Shown here: one piece after another, positions 46,061 through 55,295 of the stretch
How positions within the stretch are numbered: the first letter of the stretch is position 1
Layout of the letters: the number at the start of each line of letters is the position of its first letter
Assembly (NCBI GenBank): GCA_902768435.1
Contig: CACXLJ010000010.1
Coordinates: 1 to 64,000 of the forward strand
Origin: an uncultured Bacteroidales bacterium
GTDB taxonomy: Bacteria > Bacteroidota > Bacteroidia > Bacteroidales > Muribaculaceae
DNA: 64,000 nt
Reading direction: 5' to 3'
Position numbers and translations under genes: made by a program
Notes under the pieces: generated by a model
The model's input: only the letters and a program-made list of their open reading frames with translations
Told to the model about the DNA's origin: nothing
The model's database searches: none

Positions 46061-47100
46061 GAGTTGCCTGCGGGATTGCGGGTGGTGCCACGCAGCACCA
46101 GGCGGGTTTTGACAATGCGTTTTTCAACATGATCGATGTCGTATTTCCCTTCGACCGTGTCGATTAGCACCGATGCCGCCTCGATGCCCACCTGCACGCC
46201 GCGCTGCTCCACGGTGGTGAGCATGGGGTCGCAGGCAAGCGAGTTGTAACTGTTGGTGAAGCCGCAAATCGACACATCTTCGGGCACGCGCAGGCCCATG
46301 TGCTTGGCAGCATAAAGGACGCCGATGGCCGTTTCGTCGTTCACGGCAAAGAAGCCGTCGGGGCGATTGGGGCGCGAGAGCAATTCAGGCGTCAGGCGCT
46401 CGGCGTCTTCGCGGTTATCGCAAAAACAGATGAGGCTGTCATCGACCTGCATGCCATGACCGTAAAGGGCGTCTTTATAGCCATTGAGGCGGTTCTTGCC
46501 AATCTCCATATTGGTAGAAGTGCCGAAGAAGGCCACGCGCTTGCAGCCCGACTCGATGAGATGCGAAACTGCCTTGAGCGAGCCCTGATAGTCATCGACC
46601 ACCACGCGGCTGGCATTAATGCCCACGCAAATGCGATCGTAGAACACGAGAGGCACGCCATTCTCGAGCAGATAGACGAAGTGTCCATACTGCTCGGTGT
46701 CCTTGGCCTGCGACACAATGATGCCGCACACCTTGTTCTGGTAGAACGACTTGCAGATTTCCACCTCGCGGTCGTACTTCTCGTTGCTTTGTGCCACCAG
46801 AATGCGATAGCCGCGGCGTGATGCCTCTTGCTCGATGCCGCTGAGCACCGATGAGAAATAATAATGAATGAACTGCGGAACAATAACCCCTATGACACGG
46901 CCTGTGCTCTTCTTGCTGTTGCGCAGACGCTCGGCTATCACATTTGGGAAATAATGATGCTCTTGTGCAAATTTCTTGATTTTCTCGCGCTGCTCACGGC
47001 TGATGCTCGGATTGTCTTTCAGCGCACGCGACACCGTAGCCACCGAGACGCCCAGCATGGCCGCGATATCTTTCATCGTCAGTTGTGTTTTATTTTGCAT
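46057..47100 (-). CDS. LacI-family regulator of the starch locus
   Basis: 347 residues. The N-terminal helix-turn-helix is MKDIAAMLGVSVATVSRALK, with a hinge helix ending VIAERLRNSKKSTGRVIGVI, then the sugar-binding domain (DRICVGINASRVVVDDYQG, PDGFFAVNDETAIGVLYAAK). It is divergent from susC. Operator-like sites occur before susC and before the amylase and nowhere else I noticed. Their upstream position suggests activation. A maltose-type inducer is a guess from the target genes. Confidence 0.9.
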   Translation of the reverse strand: MQNKTQLTMKDIAAMLGVSVATVSRALKDNPSISREQREKIKKFAQEHHYFPNVIAERLRNSKKSTGRVIGVIVPQFIHYYFSSVLSGIEQEASRRGYRILVAQSNEKYDREVEICKSFYQNKVCGIIVSQAKDTEQYGHFVYLLENGVPLVFYDRICVGINASRVVVDDYQGSLKAVSHLIESGCKRVAFFGTSTNMEIGKNRLNGYKDALYGHGMQVDDSLICFCDNREDAERLTPELLSRPNRPDGFFAVNDETAIGVLYAAKHMGLRVPEDVSICGFTNSYNSLACDPMLTTVEQRGVQVGIEAASVLIDTVEGKYDIDHVEKRIVKTRLVLRGTTRNPAGNS

Positions 47101-47271
47101 ATTTCCCTGTCAGTTATATACTTATACCCTACCCTGAGAAAAAATCAGAGGGCTGGATTGCGCATCTAGCCCCCTAACCGGTATAAATCCTGCATGGGTA
47201 CAGGCAGTTTTTGATGGTTATTTTACATTAGTTAGCAATCCACGGCAAAAGTATACATTTTATATGAAATA

Positions 47272-47285
47272 TGCAAACGATTGCA
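47272..47285. promoter_or_regulatory. LacI-type operator before susC
   Basis: TGCAAACGATTGCA: near-perfect palindrome with a central CG, the usual LacI-family design. The site before the amylase is its exact reverse complement across 12 bp. It ends 53 nt before the -7 box. Confidence 0.75.
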
Positions 47286-47338
47286 CAAAATAAAGCGAAA
47301 AATAACTGTAAAATGGGAGATGAAAAGTAAAAAAAATG

Positions 47339-47346
47339 TAATTTTG
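47339..47346 (+). promoter_or_regulatory. -7 box for susCDEF
   Basis: TAATTTTG followed by C, in the context aatgtaattttgcaaag. There is no TTTG at the -33 position, as expected if an activator helps. Confidence 0.65.
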
Positions 47347-47438
47347 CAAAGTTAAACCACCCTCTTCAGGAGGTCAGTAAATCAAGTAACTAACCAAATT
47401 TTTTATTCAAATAACTTTTAACTTTTAAAAAAAATGAA

Positions 47439-50400
47439 ATGATGAAACAGGTAAACTTCAGAATTCCCTCGCGGATTCTTGCTCTCCTGATGGGATTATT
47501 CATTTCCATCGGAGCCTATGCACAGATTACTGTGAATGGTCTAGTCAAGGATGCTACGGGCGAACCTGTTATCGGTGCTACAGTGCAAGTTGTGGGAACA
47601 CAGAACGGCACAGCAACCGACCTTGACGGTCTCTTCGTTTTGAGGAACGTCAAAGAAGGTTCCCAGATCCAAGTTACCTATGTGGGCGCCAAGGCTCAGA
47701 CGCTGACTGCGTCGCCCAACATGGAAATCACCCTTGAAGACAACACCACCGTTCTCGACAATGTGGTGGTTATCGGTTACGGTCGCGCCAAGAAGAGCGA
47801 CTTGACCGGTTCTGTAACAGCCATCAACCCCGACTCCAAGAACAAAGGTGTTGTGGTGAGTGCACAAGACGCATTGGCAGGTAAGATTGCCGGTGTGAAT
47901 GTTACCAGCGGCGGTGGTACTCCTGGTGGAGGCGCCACAATCCGCATCCGTGGTGGCTCTTCGCTGAATGCCAGCAACGACCCCCTTATCGTCATAGATG
48001 GTGTTCCTATGGACAACAACGGGGTAAAAGGTCTTGCTAATGGCCTTGCTATTGTGAACCCGCAGGATATCGAGACCTTCACCGTGCTCAAGGATGCTTC
48101 GGCAACTGCAATCTACGGTTCTCGTGGTTCTAACGGTGTTATCATCATCACCACTAAGAAGGGTAAAAAAGGGCAGCCCATCCATGTTTCTTACAATGGT
48201 AGCTTGACCATCAGCACCAAGAAGAAAACCATCGATGTAATGGATGGTGATGAATATCGTGCTTGGATTGATCAGCTTTATCAGGACAACGACCGACGCG
48301 ACCTTGCACTTGCCACTTTAGGCACTGCCAACACTAACTGGCAAGAAGAAATCTACCGCACAGCTCTGAGTCATGACCACAACGTGACTTTGACAGGTTC
48401 GGTGGGCAACGTGTTGCCCTATCGCCTCTCGTTGGGCTACACTGACCAGCAAGGTATCCTCAAAACCTCCGACATGAAACGTTACACAGTTGCGCTGAAC
48501 TTGAATCCCTCGCTGCTTAACGAGCACTTGACCTTGAACCTGAATGGCAAATTCATGTGGGCTAAATCACAATACGCCAATGGTGAAGCTATAGGTGCTG
48601 CAGTGTGGTTTGACCCCACACAGCCAGTCCGTAGCGACGATAAGAAATTCCAAAACTTTGGAGGCTATTACCAGTGGCTCATGAGTGGTGCCGACTACAA
48701 TGACCCAACCTGGGAATACACCTATAACAACCTTGCCACTAAGAACCCCGTTTCACTTCTTGAATTGAGAGATGAACGAGCTATCAGTCGCTCATTCATC
48801 GGAAATGCAGATATTGACTACAAAGTGCATGGCTTTGAAGACCTGCGGTTCCACCTCACTTTAGGTACCGACTTGAGCAAGGGCCGTCAGTGGAACGACG
48901 CACTACCTGCTAACCCCCAGAGCATTTACTACGGTTGGACTGGCTGGGAGCAACAGATAAAGCGAGCCTACACACTTAGCACATACGCACAGTACTACAA
49001 GGACTTCAATACCAAACACCACTTCGACATCATGGCCGGTTATGAGTATCAGAAGTTCTACCGTCGTGGCACCAGCTATGGTTATGGCCTATATCCCATG
49101 ACCAGTCTCAAGACTGATGATGACGGCAACCCACTAGCAGGAACCAAGTATAACGAGAACAACAGTCGTCCCTCTATCAACGAGAATTTCATCGTTTCTT
49201 TCTTCGGTCGTGCAAACTATAGTTATGACGAGAAATATTTGCTCACTTTCACACTGCGTGATGACGGTTCTTCACGTTTCGAAAAGCACTGGGCTTTGTT
49301 CCCTGCATTTGCGGCAGCCTGGAAAATCAAGAATGAAGACTTTTTGAAGGACAACAACACGCTGAGCGACCTCAAGTTCCGCTTCGGCTGGGGTAAGACC
49401 GGTCAGCAGGACATGTATGACGACTACGCATGGGTGCAGACCTATAGCCTCAACAGCGGCAATCAGGGCAGCTTCTATGACATCATTGGCGACGGCACAT
49501 TTGTGCGCCCCAATGCCCGTAACAAAGACCTCAAATGGGAAACCACTACCACTACCAACTTGGGGCTCGATTTCGGTTTCTTGAACCAGCGTCTCACCGG
49601 TAGCATCGACTGGTACTACCGCAAGACCACCGACCTTATTAATTATGTTTATAATGCTGCCGGCACTCAACCCAAGAATCAGATGAACAAGAACATCGGT
49701 TCGTTGAAGAACACCGGTCTTGAGTTGTCACTGAGTTGGAAGGCTATCCAGACTAAGGACTGGTACTGGACCATCGACTACAACATTTCGTACAACAAAA
49801 ATGAAATCATTGAACTGGCTGGTGGCGATGACGAAAACTACTATGTGGCAACTGGCCCCATTTCAAGTGGTACAGGTTTGTACTGTCAAGCTCATAAAGT
49901 AGGATATGCCGCAAGCTCGTTCTATGTGTATCAGCAAGTCTATGACCAGAACGGCATGCCCATTGAGGGAGCTGTGGTAGACCGCAACGCTGACGGACAA
50001 ATAACTCCGGACGACCGCTACATTCACAAGAACCCGATGGCTCCCGTTACTATGGGCCTGGCTTCGCGTCTGGAATACAAGAACTGGGACCTCGGCATGA
50101 GTTTCCGTGCCAACATCGGTAACTATGTTTACAATGACTTGATGGCTGGTGCTTCGTGTGTAAGCCCTGGTGAAGTGCTTACTTCTACCAACTATCTTGC
50201 CAACCGCCCCCTCTATGTGCTGCCCTACAACTGGCAGACTTACAACCAGACCTCAACACTGAGTGACCGCTGGATACAGAACGGTTCGTTCCTCAAGTGC
50301 GACAACATCACGCTGGGCTACAGCTTTGGCGGCCTGTTGAAGCGCGGTAATTGGGATGGCATTGGCGGCCGCGTTTATGCAACTGCATCTAACGTGTTCA

Positions 50401-50522
50401 CCATTACCAAGTATAAAGGTATCGACCCCGAGGTATTTCCTGATAAAGACCGCCCTGGTATCGACAACAACCTCTATCCCCGTCCCTTCTCGTTCATCCT
50501 CGGTTTGACATTGAATTTCTAA
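47439..50522 (+). CDS. susC: SusC-like TonB-dependent receptor
   Basis: 1027 residues. Signal peptide, then a carboxypeptidase-D-like domain (ITVNGLVKDATGEPVIGATV), TonB box region (NVVVIGYGRAKKSDLTGSV), plug (IRGGSSLNASNDPLIVIDG) and a 22-strand barrel ending FILGLTLNF. It imports oligosaccharides, here probably maltodextrins, through the outer membrane, with SusD as lid. First gene of a four-gene transcript; susD follows after 9 nt. Confidence 0.95.
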   Translation: MMKQVNFRIPSRILALLMGLFISIGAYAQITVNGLVKDATGEPVIGATVQVVGTQNGTATDLDGLFVLRNVKEGSQIQVTYVGAKAQTLTASPNMEITLEDNTTVLDNVVVIGYGRAKKSDLTGSVTAINPDSKNKGVVVSAQDALAGKIAGVNVTSGGGTPGGGATIRIRGGSSLNASNDPLIVIDGVPMDNNGVKGLANGLAIVNPQDIETFTVLKDASATAIYGSRGSNGVIIITTKKGKKGQPIHVSYNGSLTISTKKKTIDVMDGDEYRAWIDQLYQDNDRRDLALATLGTANTNWQEEIYRTALSHDHNVTLTGSVGNVLPYRLSLGYTDQQGILKTSDMKRYTVALNLNPSLLNEHLTLNLNGKFMWAKSQYANGEAIGAAVWFDPTQPVRSDDKKFQNFGGYYQWLMSGADYNDPTWEYTYNNLATKNPVSLLELRDERAISRSFIGNADIDYKVHGFEDLRFHLTLGTDLSKGRQWNDALPANPQSIYYGWTGWEQQIKRAYTLSTYAQYYKDFNTKHHFDIMAGYEYQKFYRRGTSYGYGLYPMTSLKTDDDGNPLAGTKYNENNSRPSINENFIVSFFGRANYSYDEKYLLTFTLRDDGSSRFEKHWALFPAFAAAWKIKNEDFLKDNNTLSDLKFRFGWGKTGQQDMYDDYAWVQTYSLNSGNQGSFYDIIGDGTFVRPNARNKDLKWETTTTTNLGLDFGFLNQRLTGSIDWYYRKTTDLINYVYNAAGTQPKNQMNKNIGSLKNTGLELSLSWKAIQTKDWYWTIDYNISYNKNEIIELAGGDDENYYVATGPISSGTGLYCQAHKVGYAASSFYVYQQVYDQNGMPIEGAVVDRNADGQITPDDRYIHKNPMAPVTMGLASRLEYKNWDLGMSFRANIGNYVYNDLMAGASCVSPGEVLTSTNYLANRPLYVLPYNWQTYNQTSTLSDRWIQNGSFLKCDNITLGYSFGGLLKRGNWDGIGGRVYATASNVFTITKYKGIDPEVFPDKDRPGIDNNLYPRPFSFILGLTLNF

Positions 50523-50543
50523 TTCTTAATAATGATTACGACA

Positions 50544-52292
50544 ATGAATAAGTTTTTTAAATATATAGTTCCGGCTTTGACTCTGCTGTTTGGTGTTGGC
50601 TTTTCATCGTGCGTCAATGACCTCGATGTTACCCCCAAAGACCCAAGCCTGAAAAGTCTCGATGAGATTACAGCCGAACAATTATTCACAAAATGCTATG
50701 CAGTGATTGGTGTGGCCGGCAACGGCGGTGCCAACGGTGACAGCGACGTCGACGGTATCGACGGCGGTACTTCAGGCTATGTTCGCCAGATGTGGAATGC
50801 TAATGAACTGACTACCGACGAGGCCATCTGCGGATGGGGTGACGACGGTATTCCTCAATTCGACTACAACACCTACGACGAATCACATCCCATGCTTCAA
50901 GGTTTCTACTATCGCTTGTACACCAGTGTGTACTATTGCAACGAGTACCTTGATCGTTATAGCGAGAACGATGCTACTATGACTGCTGAAGTTCGCTTTT
51001 TGCGCGCGCTTAGCTACTATTTCCTGATGGACTGTTGGGGAAATGTTCCTTTCATCACTGAACCCAAGAACGAGAATCCTCCTCAAGCCAGCCGTGCTGA
51101 AGTGTTCAACTTCGTAGAAACGGAGCTTAAGGAAATTCTTCCTGACCTTCGTGTCCCCACAGCACTGAAAAAAGGACAAGATGGTTGGGGCCGTGTTGAC
51201 CAAGACGCTGCTAACCTGCTTCTGGCCCGTCTTTACTTGAATGCACAGGTCTATACAGGCACTGCTCACTGGCAGGAAGCCAAAGAATATGCTCAAAAGG
51301 TCATGGAAGGACCACATAAGCTTAACACTACTGAGGTTGCAGCTGAAGCAAATGGTATATATTACGCCTGGACTCCATACCAAATGTTATTCATGGGCGA
51401 CAACAGCACCACAAGTGCAGCTACCGAGGCAGTCTTCCCCATTCTGCAAGACGGTATCCGCACCACTTCGTGGGGTACGACACTGTTTGTGATGGCATCA
51501 ACCTTTGATGGTAACATGTATGAGTATCCATTCGATGAGACACTCACTGTGTGGACTCGTCGCAAGACCAATGGAACGGGACAGACCTGGGGCGGTAACC
51601 GCGCACGTCCTCAACTGGTTCGCAAGTTCTTCCCACTGGATGATGCCCCCGAGTACTCTCCTGGTTACTACACTGCCATGAGTGCTGGCGATGATCGTGC
51701 CCTGTTCAATACTGGAGTGAATTTCACCTACCAAGATACCACCTGGGAAGATGATGCCAAGACCATAATCAAGAAGATTGAAGAGAAGACTGTTGATATC
51801 AACCGTGGACTTGACTGTGACCCTGTAGCCACTTTTGCAAAGGGCTATGCAGTTGCCAAGTTCAACAACTTCAAGACAGACTTGTCAAGCGGTAAAGATG
51901 CCACATTCCCCGATGGCGACTTCTTCCTGATGCGCTCGGCCGAAGCATACCTGACATTTGCCGAAGCTGAATTCCGCATGAATGGTGCAACCCAAGCAGC
52001 CATTGACGCTATTAATGCCTTGCGTGACCGCGCACACGCTTCTCAAGTGAATGCTTCTACGCTCAACCTTAATTTCATTTTGGATGAGTGGAGCCGTGAA
52101 TTCTACTTCGAAGGTCGCCGCCGCATCGACCTGATTCGCTTTGACAAGTTTGGCGGAAACAACGGCTACAATTGGCAATGGAAGGGTGGCAAATTTGAAG
52201 GCAAAGACTTCCCTGCAACCCGCAATGTATTTGCCATTCCCGAAAATGACATGACTGTCAATAGGAATTTGGTTCAAAATCCTGGTTATTAA
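50544..52292 (+). CDS. susD: SusD-like glycan-binding lipoprotein
   Basis: Start preferred at 50544 (582 residues, MNKFFKYIVPALTLLFGVGF then SSC); 50532 is possible. RALSYYFLMDCWGNVPFI and EWSREFYFEGRRRIDLIRF are SusD/RagB marks, with the TPR-like helices between. It is lipid-anchored on the surface and closes over SusC. Substrate set by neighbours: starch breakdown products. Confidence 0.95.
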   Translation: MNKFFKYIVPALTLLFGVGFSSCVNDLDVTPKDPSLKSLDEITAEQLFTKCYAVIGVAGNGGANGDSDVDGIDGGTSGYVRQMWNANELTTDEAICGWGDDGIPQFDYNTYDESHPMLQGFYYRLYTSVYYCNEYLDRYSENDATMTAEVRFLRALSYYFLMDCWGNVPFITEPKNENPPQASRAEVFNFVETELKEILPDLRVPTALKKGQDGWGRVDQDAANLLLARLYLNAQVYTGTAHWQEAKEYAQKVMEGPHKLNTTEVAAEANGIYYAWTPYQMLFMGDNSTTSAATEAVFPILQDGIRTTSWGTTLFVMASTFDGNMYEYPFDETLTVWTRRKTNGTGQTWGGNRARPQLVRKFFPLDDAPEYSPGYYTAMSAGDDRALFNTGVNFTYQDTTWEDDAKTIIKKIEEKTVDINRGLDCDPVATFAKGYAVAKFNNFKTDLSSGKDATFPDGDFFLMRSAEAYLTFAEAEFRMNGATQAAIDAINALRDRAHASQVNASTLNLNFILDEWSREFYFEGRRRIDLIRFDKFGGNNGYNWQWKGGKFEGKDFPATRNVFAIPENDMTVNRNLVQNPGY

Positions 52293-52329
52293 TTATCGGT
52301 TCATATTTCACTAAAGAAAATTATTGACT

Positions 52330-53484
52330 ATGAAGAATATTTTAAAATCATCACTGTTGTTATTTGCAGCCATGCTCATGCTTACTGCCTGCAGCGACGA
52401 CAATGATCATAATCCCACTTTGCAGGAACCCACAAGTTTTGTGCTCAATACCCCGGCATTGGCCAATTCGGTTGTGGACTTGGCGAACTCAAAGTCTGTT
52501 CAGTTGACTTGCTCGCAGCCCGACTATGGTTTTCCTGCTTTAACACAATATACTGTTCAGGTGGCTACCGATGCCGAGATGAGTGATGCCGTTGAATTGC
52601 AATCATTCACAACCGCCAAGATGGATGTCGATGCCGCTATACTAGCAAGTACACTTACCACTCTTGCAGTTGAAAAAGACCCCACTCTGACCGAGGAAAA
52701 CTTCCCGTTGACAATTCCTGTCTACTTTAAAGTAATCGCACGTATGATTACCGCAACAGGGTCTTCTGTTCCTGGAACTGAAATTACTTCAAATGTTGTT
52801 GCACTCAACAAGGTTCGAGTTGAATACTCACTTGCTCCGGTCACTATTCCTGAAGACATCTTCATTGTTGGTGCTTTCTGTGGCTGGGACTGGAACAACT
52901 GTGTAACTATGGTTCATGTTAATGGTCATCAAGACATTTATTGGCGTATGGTTTACATCGACCAGAGTGGTATCAAGATTAATACTACAACTGCATGGGA
53001 TGGTAACCAAAAAGGATACGACGACATCAATGTCGGTGGTGAGCGTGCAGCTGACATCAAGACCAATAGTGATGGAAACATCTCTACTGACAATCCTGGT
53101 TGGTATCTGATGATTGTGAACGCTTCGGTCGACGGACGCAACATTATATATGATGTACAATTCAACGAACCCACTGTTTGGCTCATGGGTACCACTACTC
53201 CAGGTGGAGCTTGGGCAGAACTTGAAGATGGTTGTCAATTCACTGTTCCCGACGCATTCGACGACTACTTTGTATCGCCTGAATTTGCCAACAGTTCGGC
53301 AAGTGACAGTGGCGTACGTGCATACATTAAGATTCCGGGCATTGACTGGTGGAGATCAGAGTTTATGGTATTTGGTGAAAAACTTATCTATCGTGCTGAT
53401 GGCGGTGACCAGGAGCGTGTGATGGGTTCTAAGGGCCAGAAACTCTATATCAACTTCAGTAATGATACTGGTAAAATTGAATAA
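52330..53484 (+). CDS. susE: SusE-like surface starch-binding lipoprotein
   Basis: 384 residues from the ATG at 52330; lipobox LTAC at about 18-21, followed by acidic SDDND as in surface-exported lipoproteins. The N-terminal domain (TPALANSVVDLANSKSVQLT) is the SusE immunoglobulin-like module. Later parts (FIVGAFCGWDWNNCVTMV, VWLMGTTTPGGAWAE) are starch-binding modules with aromatic platforms. Follows susD by 37 nt. Confidence 0.85.
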   Translation: MKNILKSSLLLFAAMLMLTACSDDNDHNPTLQEPTSFVLNTPALANSVVDLANSKSVQLTCSQPDYGFPALTQYTVQVATDAEMSDAVELQSFTTAKMDVDAAILASTLTTLAVEKDPTLTEENFPLTIPVYFKVIARMITATGSSVPGTEITSNVVALNKVRVEYSLAPVTIPEDIFIVGAFCGWDWNNCVTMVHVNGHQDIYWRMVYIDQSGIKINTTTAWDGNQKGYDDINVGGERAADIKTNSDGNISTDNPGWYLMIVNASVDGRNIIYDVQFNEPTVWLMGTTTPGGAWAELEDGCQFTVPDAFDDYFVSPEFANSSASDSGVRAYIKIPGIDWWRSEFMVFGEKLIYRADGGDQERVMGSKGQKLYINFSNDTGKIE

Positions 53485-53551
53485 CAACCCTTTGCCTGAG
53501 TGCTGTTCAACAAGGACAGCAACTCAGGCTTCATAAAAAAATCATTCAACA

Positions 53552-55069
53552 ATGAAAAAGATTTCATTATATTTTTCACTTGCACTGATGGCCATTTTAG
53601 GCGTTTCTTGCAATGATGATTACAAAGATTGGTTGGATCCTCAATCATATCTTCCTGAAGATGCCATTACCATCTCTGGCTTCTCGGCAAGCCCAGTTGA
53701 CGCTATAGACCTGGGTGCAGTTGAGAGTGACTCTGTTCAAACTTATACTCTCAATAGTACCACTCTTCCCGAAAACTTTGAACTGAACAATGCTCGAATC
53801 TATCTTTATCCTGCAAATGTAGATCTCTCCGATATGGATGGTATCAAACCTCAAATCATACCAACCGACATCAATGGATTTGCAAGTGTTGCCCAACTTC
53901 AAGAATATATTGAAAATACATTTGGCGTTCGACCTGACAGTCACAGTCTTATTGCTCATGTTTATGTAAATGCAATCAAAGACGGACAAGCTGTTTTAAT
54001 CGATGCCGGTGAGATTCCTCTGAACATCACTCCCGCAGCTCCTGTTATCGAGAACACTTACTATCTGGTGGGTTACGAAGATTGGAGTGACAACAACACC
54101 AACTACGCGCTCACTAACGGCGGTGGTGACCCCTATGAGAATCCCGTATTCTCCGTGACTGTCCCCGCAACAGGTGGCGACATCTACTTCAAGGTAGCTC
54201 CTCAGAGCGCTCTTGGCGATGCCGACTTCTGGAACCTCATCATTTGCGCTGTCACTGAAGAGGACGACGACGCTATGGAAGGCAAGTTTGCTGTGGGCAA
54301 CAACGGCAAGGCTTTCAAGATTCCTTACAATCCCGACTATGCCGAGTATAAGATCTCGTTCAATATGCTTGACCAGACCTATGTGATTACCGGTTTGACC
54401 GGAGAAGCCGACGTGTGGTACATGGTAGGCAACTGCATTGGTAACGGCTCTTGGGGTAACAGTGCCGATGGCATTGGCAAGGGGCTCATACCCCTGTATC
54501 CTTCTCAGGACGATCCCACAATCCTCACCTACACGGGTATGTTCCCCGCAGGTGGCCAGTTCAAGATGATTCACACCCCCGGTAGTTGGGATGAACAGCT
54601 GAACTACACCAACATCAGCAATCCTAACAGTGCTATCGTGAGCGACGAGGACAACCACAACATTGGCATTGTGAGCGCCGGTCTGCACACCATCACTGTG
54701 AACACTGCAACCCAAGCCATCACAGTAACGCCAGTCAGTGGCAGTGCTACTCTCTACAGCACCATCACCATGCCTGGCACCTATCAGGGCTGGAATGTGA
54801 CCGGCAACGCCATGACTGCCATGAGCACTGTGGTTGAGAACCACGACTGGGTGGCTAAGGTGACCTTTGACAAGGATGCCGATGTGACCACTAACCCCAG
54901 CGATCCCGAAGGCTTCAAGTTTGCTAACGGCACTTGGGATGTGAACTGGGGTGGAAGCGGCTATCCCTATGGCATTGGTTCGCAGGATGGCCCCAACATC
55001 CCCTACCGTGCCGGCACCTACACCGTTTGCTTCAACGACATCACAGGCGCTTACCTGCTCATCAAATAA
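53552..55069 (+). CDS. susF: SusF-like surface starch-binding lipoprotein
   Basis: 505 residues, lipobox GVSC at 17-20. After an Ig-like part there are three carbohydrate-binding modules: NTYYLVGYEDWSDNNTNYAL (about 168), VWYMVGNCIGNGSWGNS (about 288) and YSTITMPGTYQGWNVTGN (about 405). More modules than SusE, as in the Bacteroides pair. It holds starch at the surface for cutting. Last gene before the terminator at 55105; 67 nt after susE. Confidence 0.85.
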   Translation: MKKISLYFSLALMAILGVSCNDDYKDWLDPQSYLPEDAITISGFSASPVDAIDLGAVESDSVQTYTLNSTTLPENFELNNARIYLYPANVDLSDMDGIKPQIIPTDINGFASVAQLQEYIENTFGVRPDSHSLIAHVYVNAIKDGQAVLIDAGEIPLNITPAAPVIENTYYLVGYEDWSDNNTNYALTNGGGDPYENPVFSVTVPATGGDIYFKVAPQSALGDADFWNLIICAVTEEDDDAMEGKFAVGNNGKAFKIPYNPDYAEYKISFNMLDQTYVITGLTGEADVWYMVGNCIGNGSWGNSADGIGKGLIPLYPSQDDPTILTYTGMFPAGGQFKMIHTPGSWDEQLNYTNISNPNSAIVSDEDNHNIGIVSAGLHTITVNTATQAITVTPVSGSATLYSTITMPGTYQGWNVTGNAMTAMSTVVENHDWVAKVTFDKDADVTTNPSDPEGFKFANGTWDVNWGGSGYPYGIGSQDGPNIPYRAGTYTVCFNDITGAYLLIK

Positions 55070-55104
55070 GATGACAGCGTAAACACCTAACCATAAATCA
55101 TAGC

Positions 55105-55136
55105 GCGGGCCGCACTCATCACCGGGTGCGGCCCGC
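55105..55136. terminator. hairpin after susF
   Basis: gcgggccgca (55105-55114) and tgcggcccgc (55127-55136): perfect 10-bp GC-rich stem. No long T-run follows, so termination may be partial. Confidence 0.65.
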
Positions 55137-55163
55137 CTTGCATTTAGGAGGGGGTGGAAATTT

Positions 55164-55177
55164 TGCAATCGTTTGCG
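55164..55177. promoter_or_regulatory. LacI-type operator before the amylase
   Basis: tgcaatcgtttgcg contains gcaatcgtttgc (55165-55176), the exact reverse complement of the core of the susC site. It lies 56 nt before a TATATTTA -7-like box (55233-55240). Confidence 0.75.
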
Positions 55178-55232
55178 TTTATTTTTTATGGGAAAATATT
55201 GCATAAATAGTGTTTATTATAAGAATTTTTTA

Positions 55233-55240
55233 TATATTTA
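55233..55240 (+). promoter_or_regulatory. possible -7 box for the amylase
   Basis: TATATTTA fits TAnnTTTG except for the last base and lies 55 nt before the ATG at 55296. Its distance from the LacI-type site matches that at susC within 2 nt. Confidence 0.45.
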
Positions 55241-55295
55241 CGCATTTCTTGAACAAATACTAATTTAATCAAAATCATAAAAACATTTATCATCT

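Larger units (their letters stand above)
47101..47438. other. lacI-susC divergent control region
   Basis: 338 nt. It holds the LacI-type site (47272-47285), the susC -7 box (47339-47346) and a leader of about 85 nt. The part near lacI (47130-47220) contains small inverted repeats such as tctga/tcaga but no clear promoter that I could assign to lacI. Confidence 0.55.
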
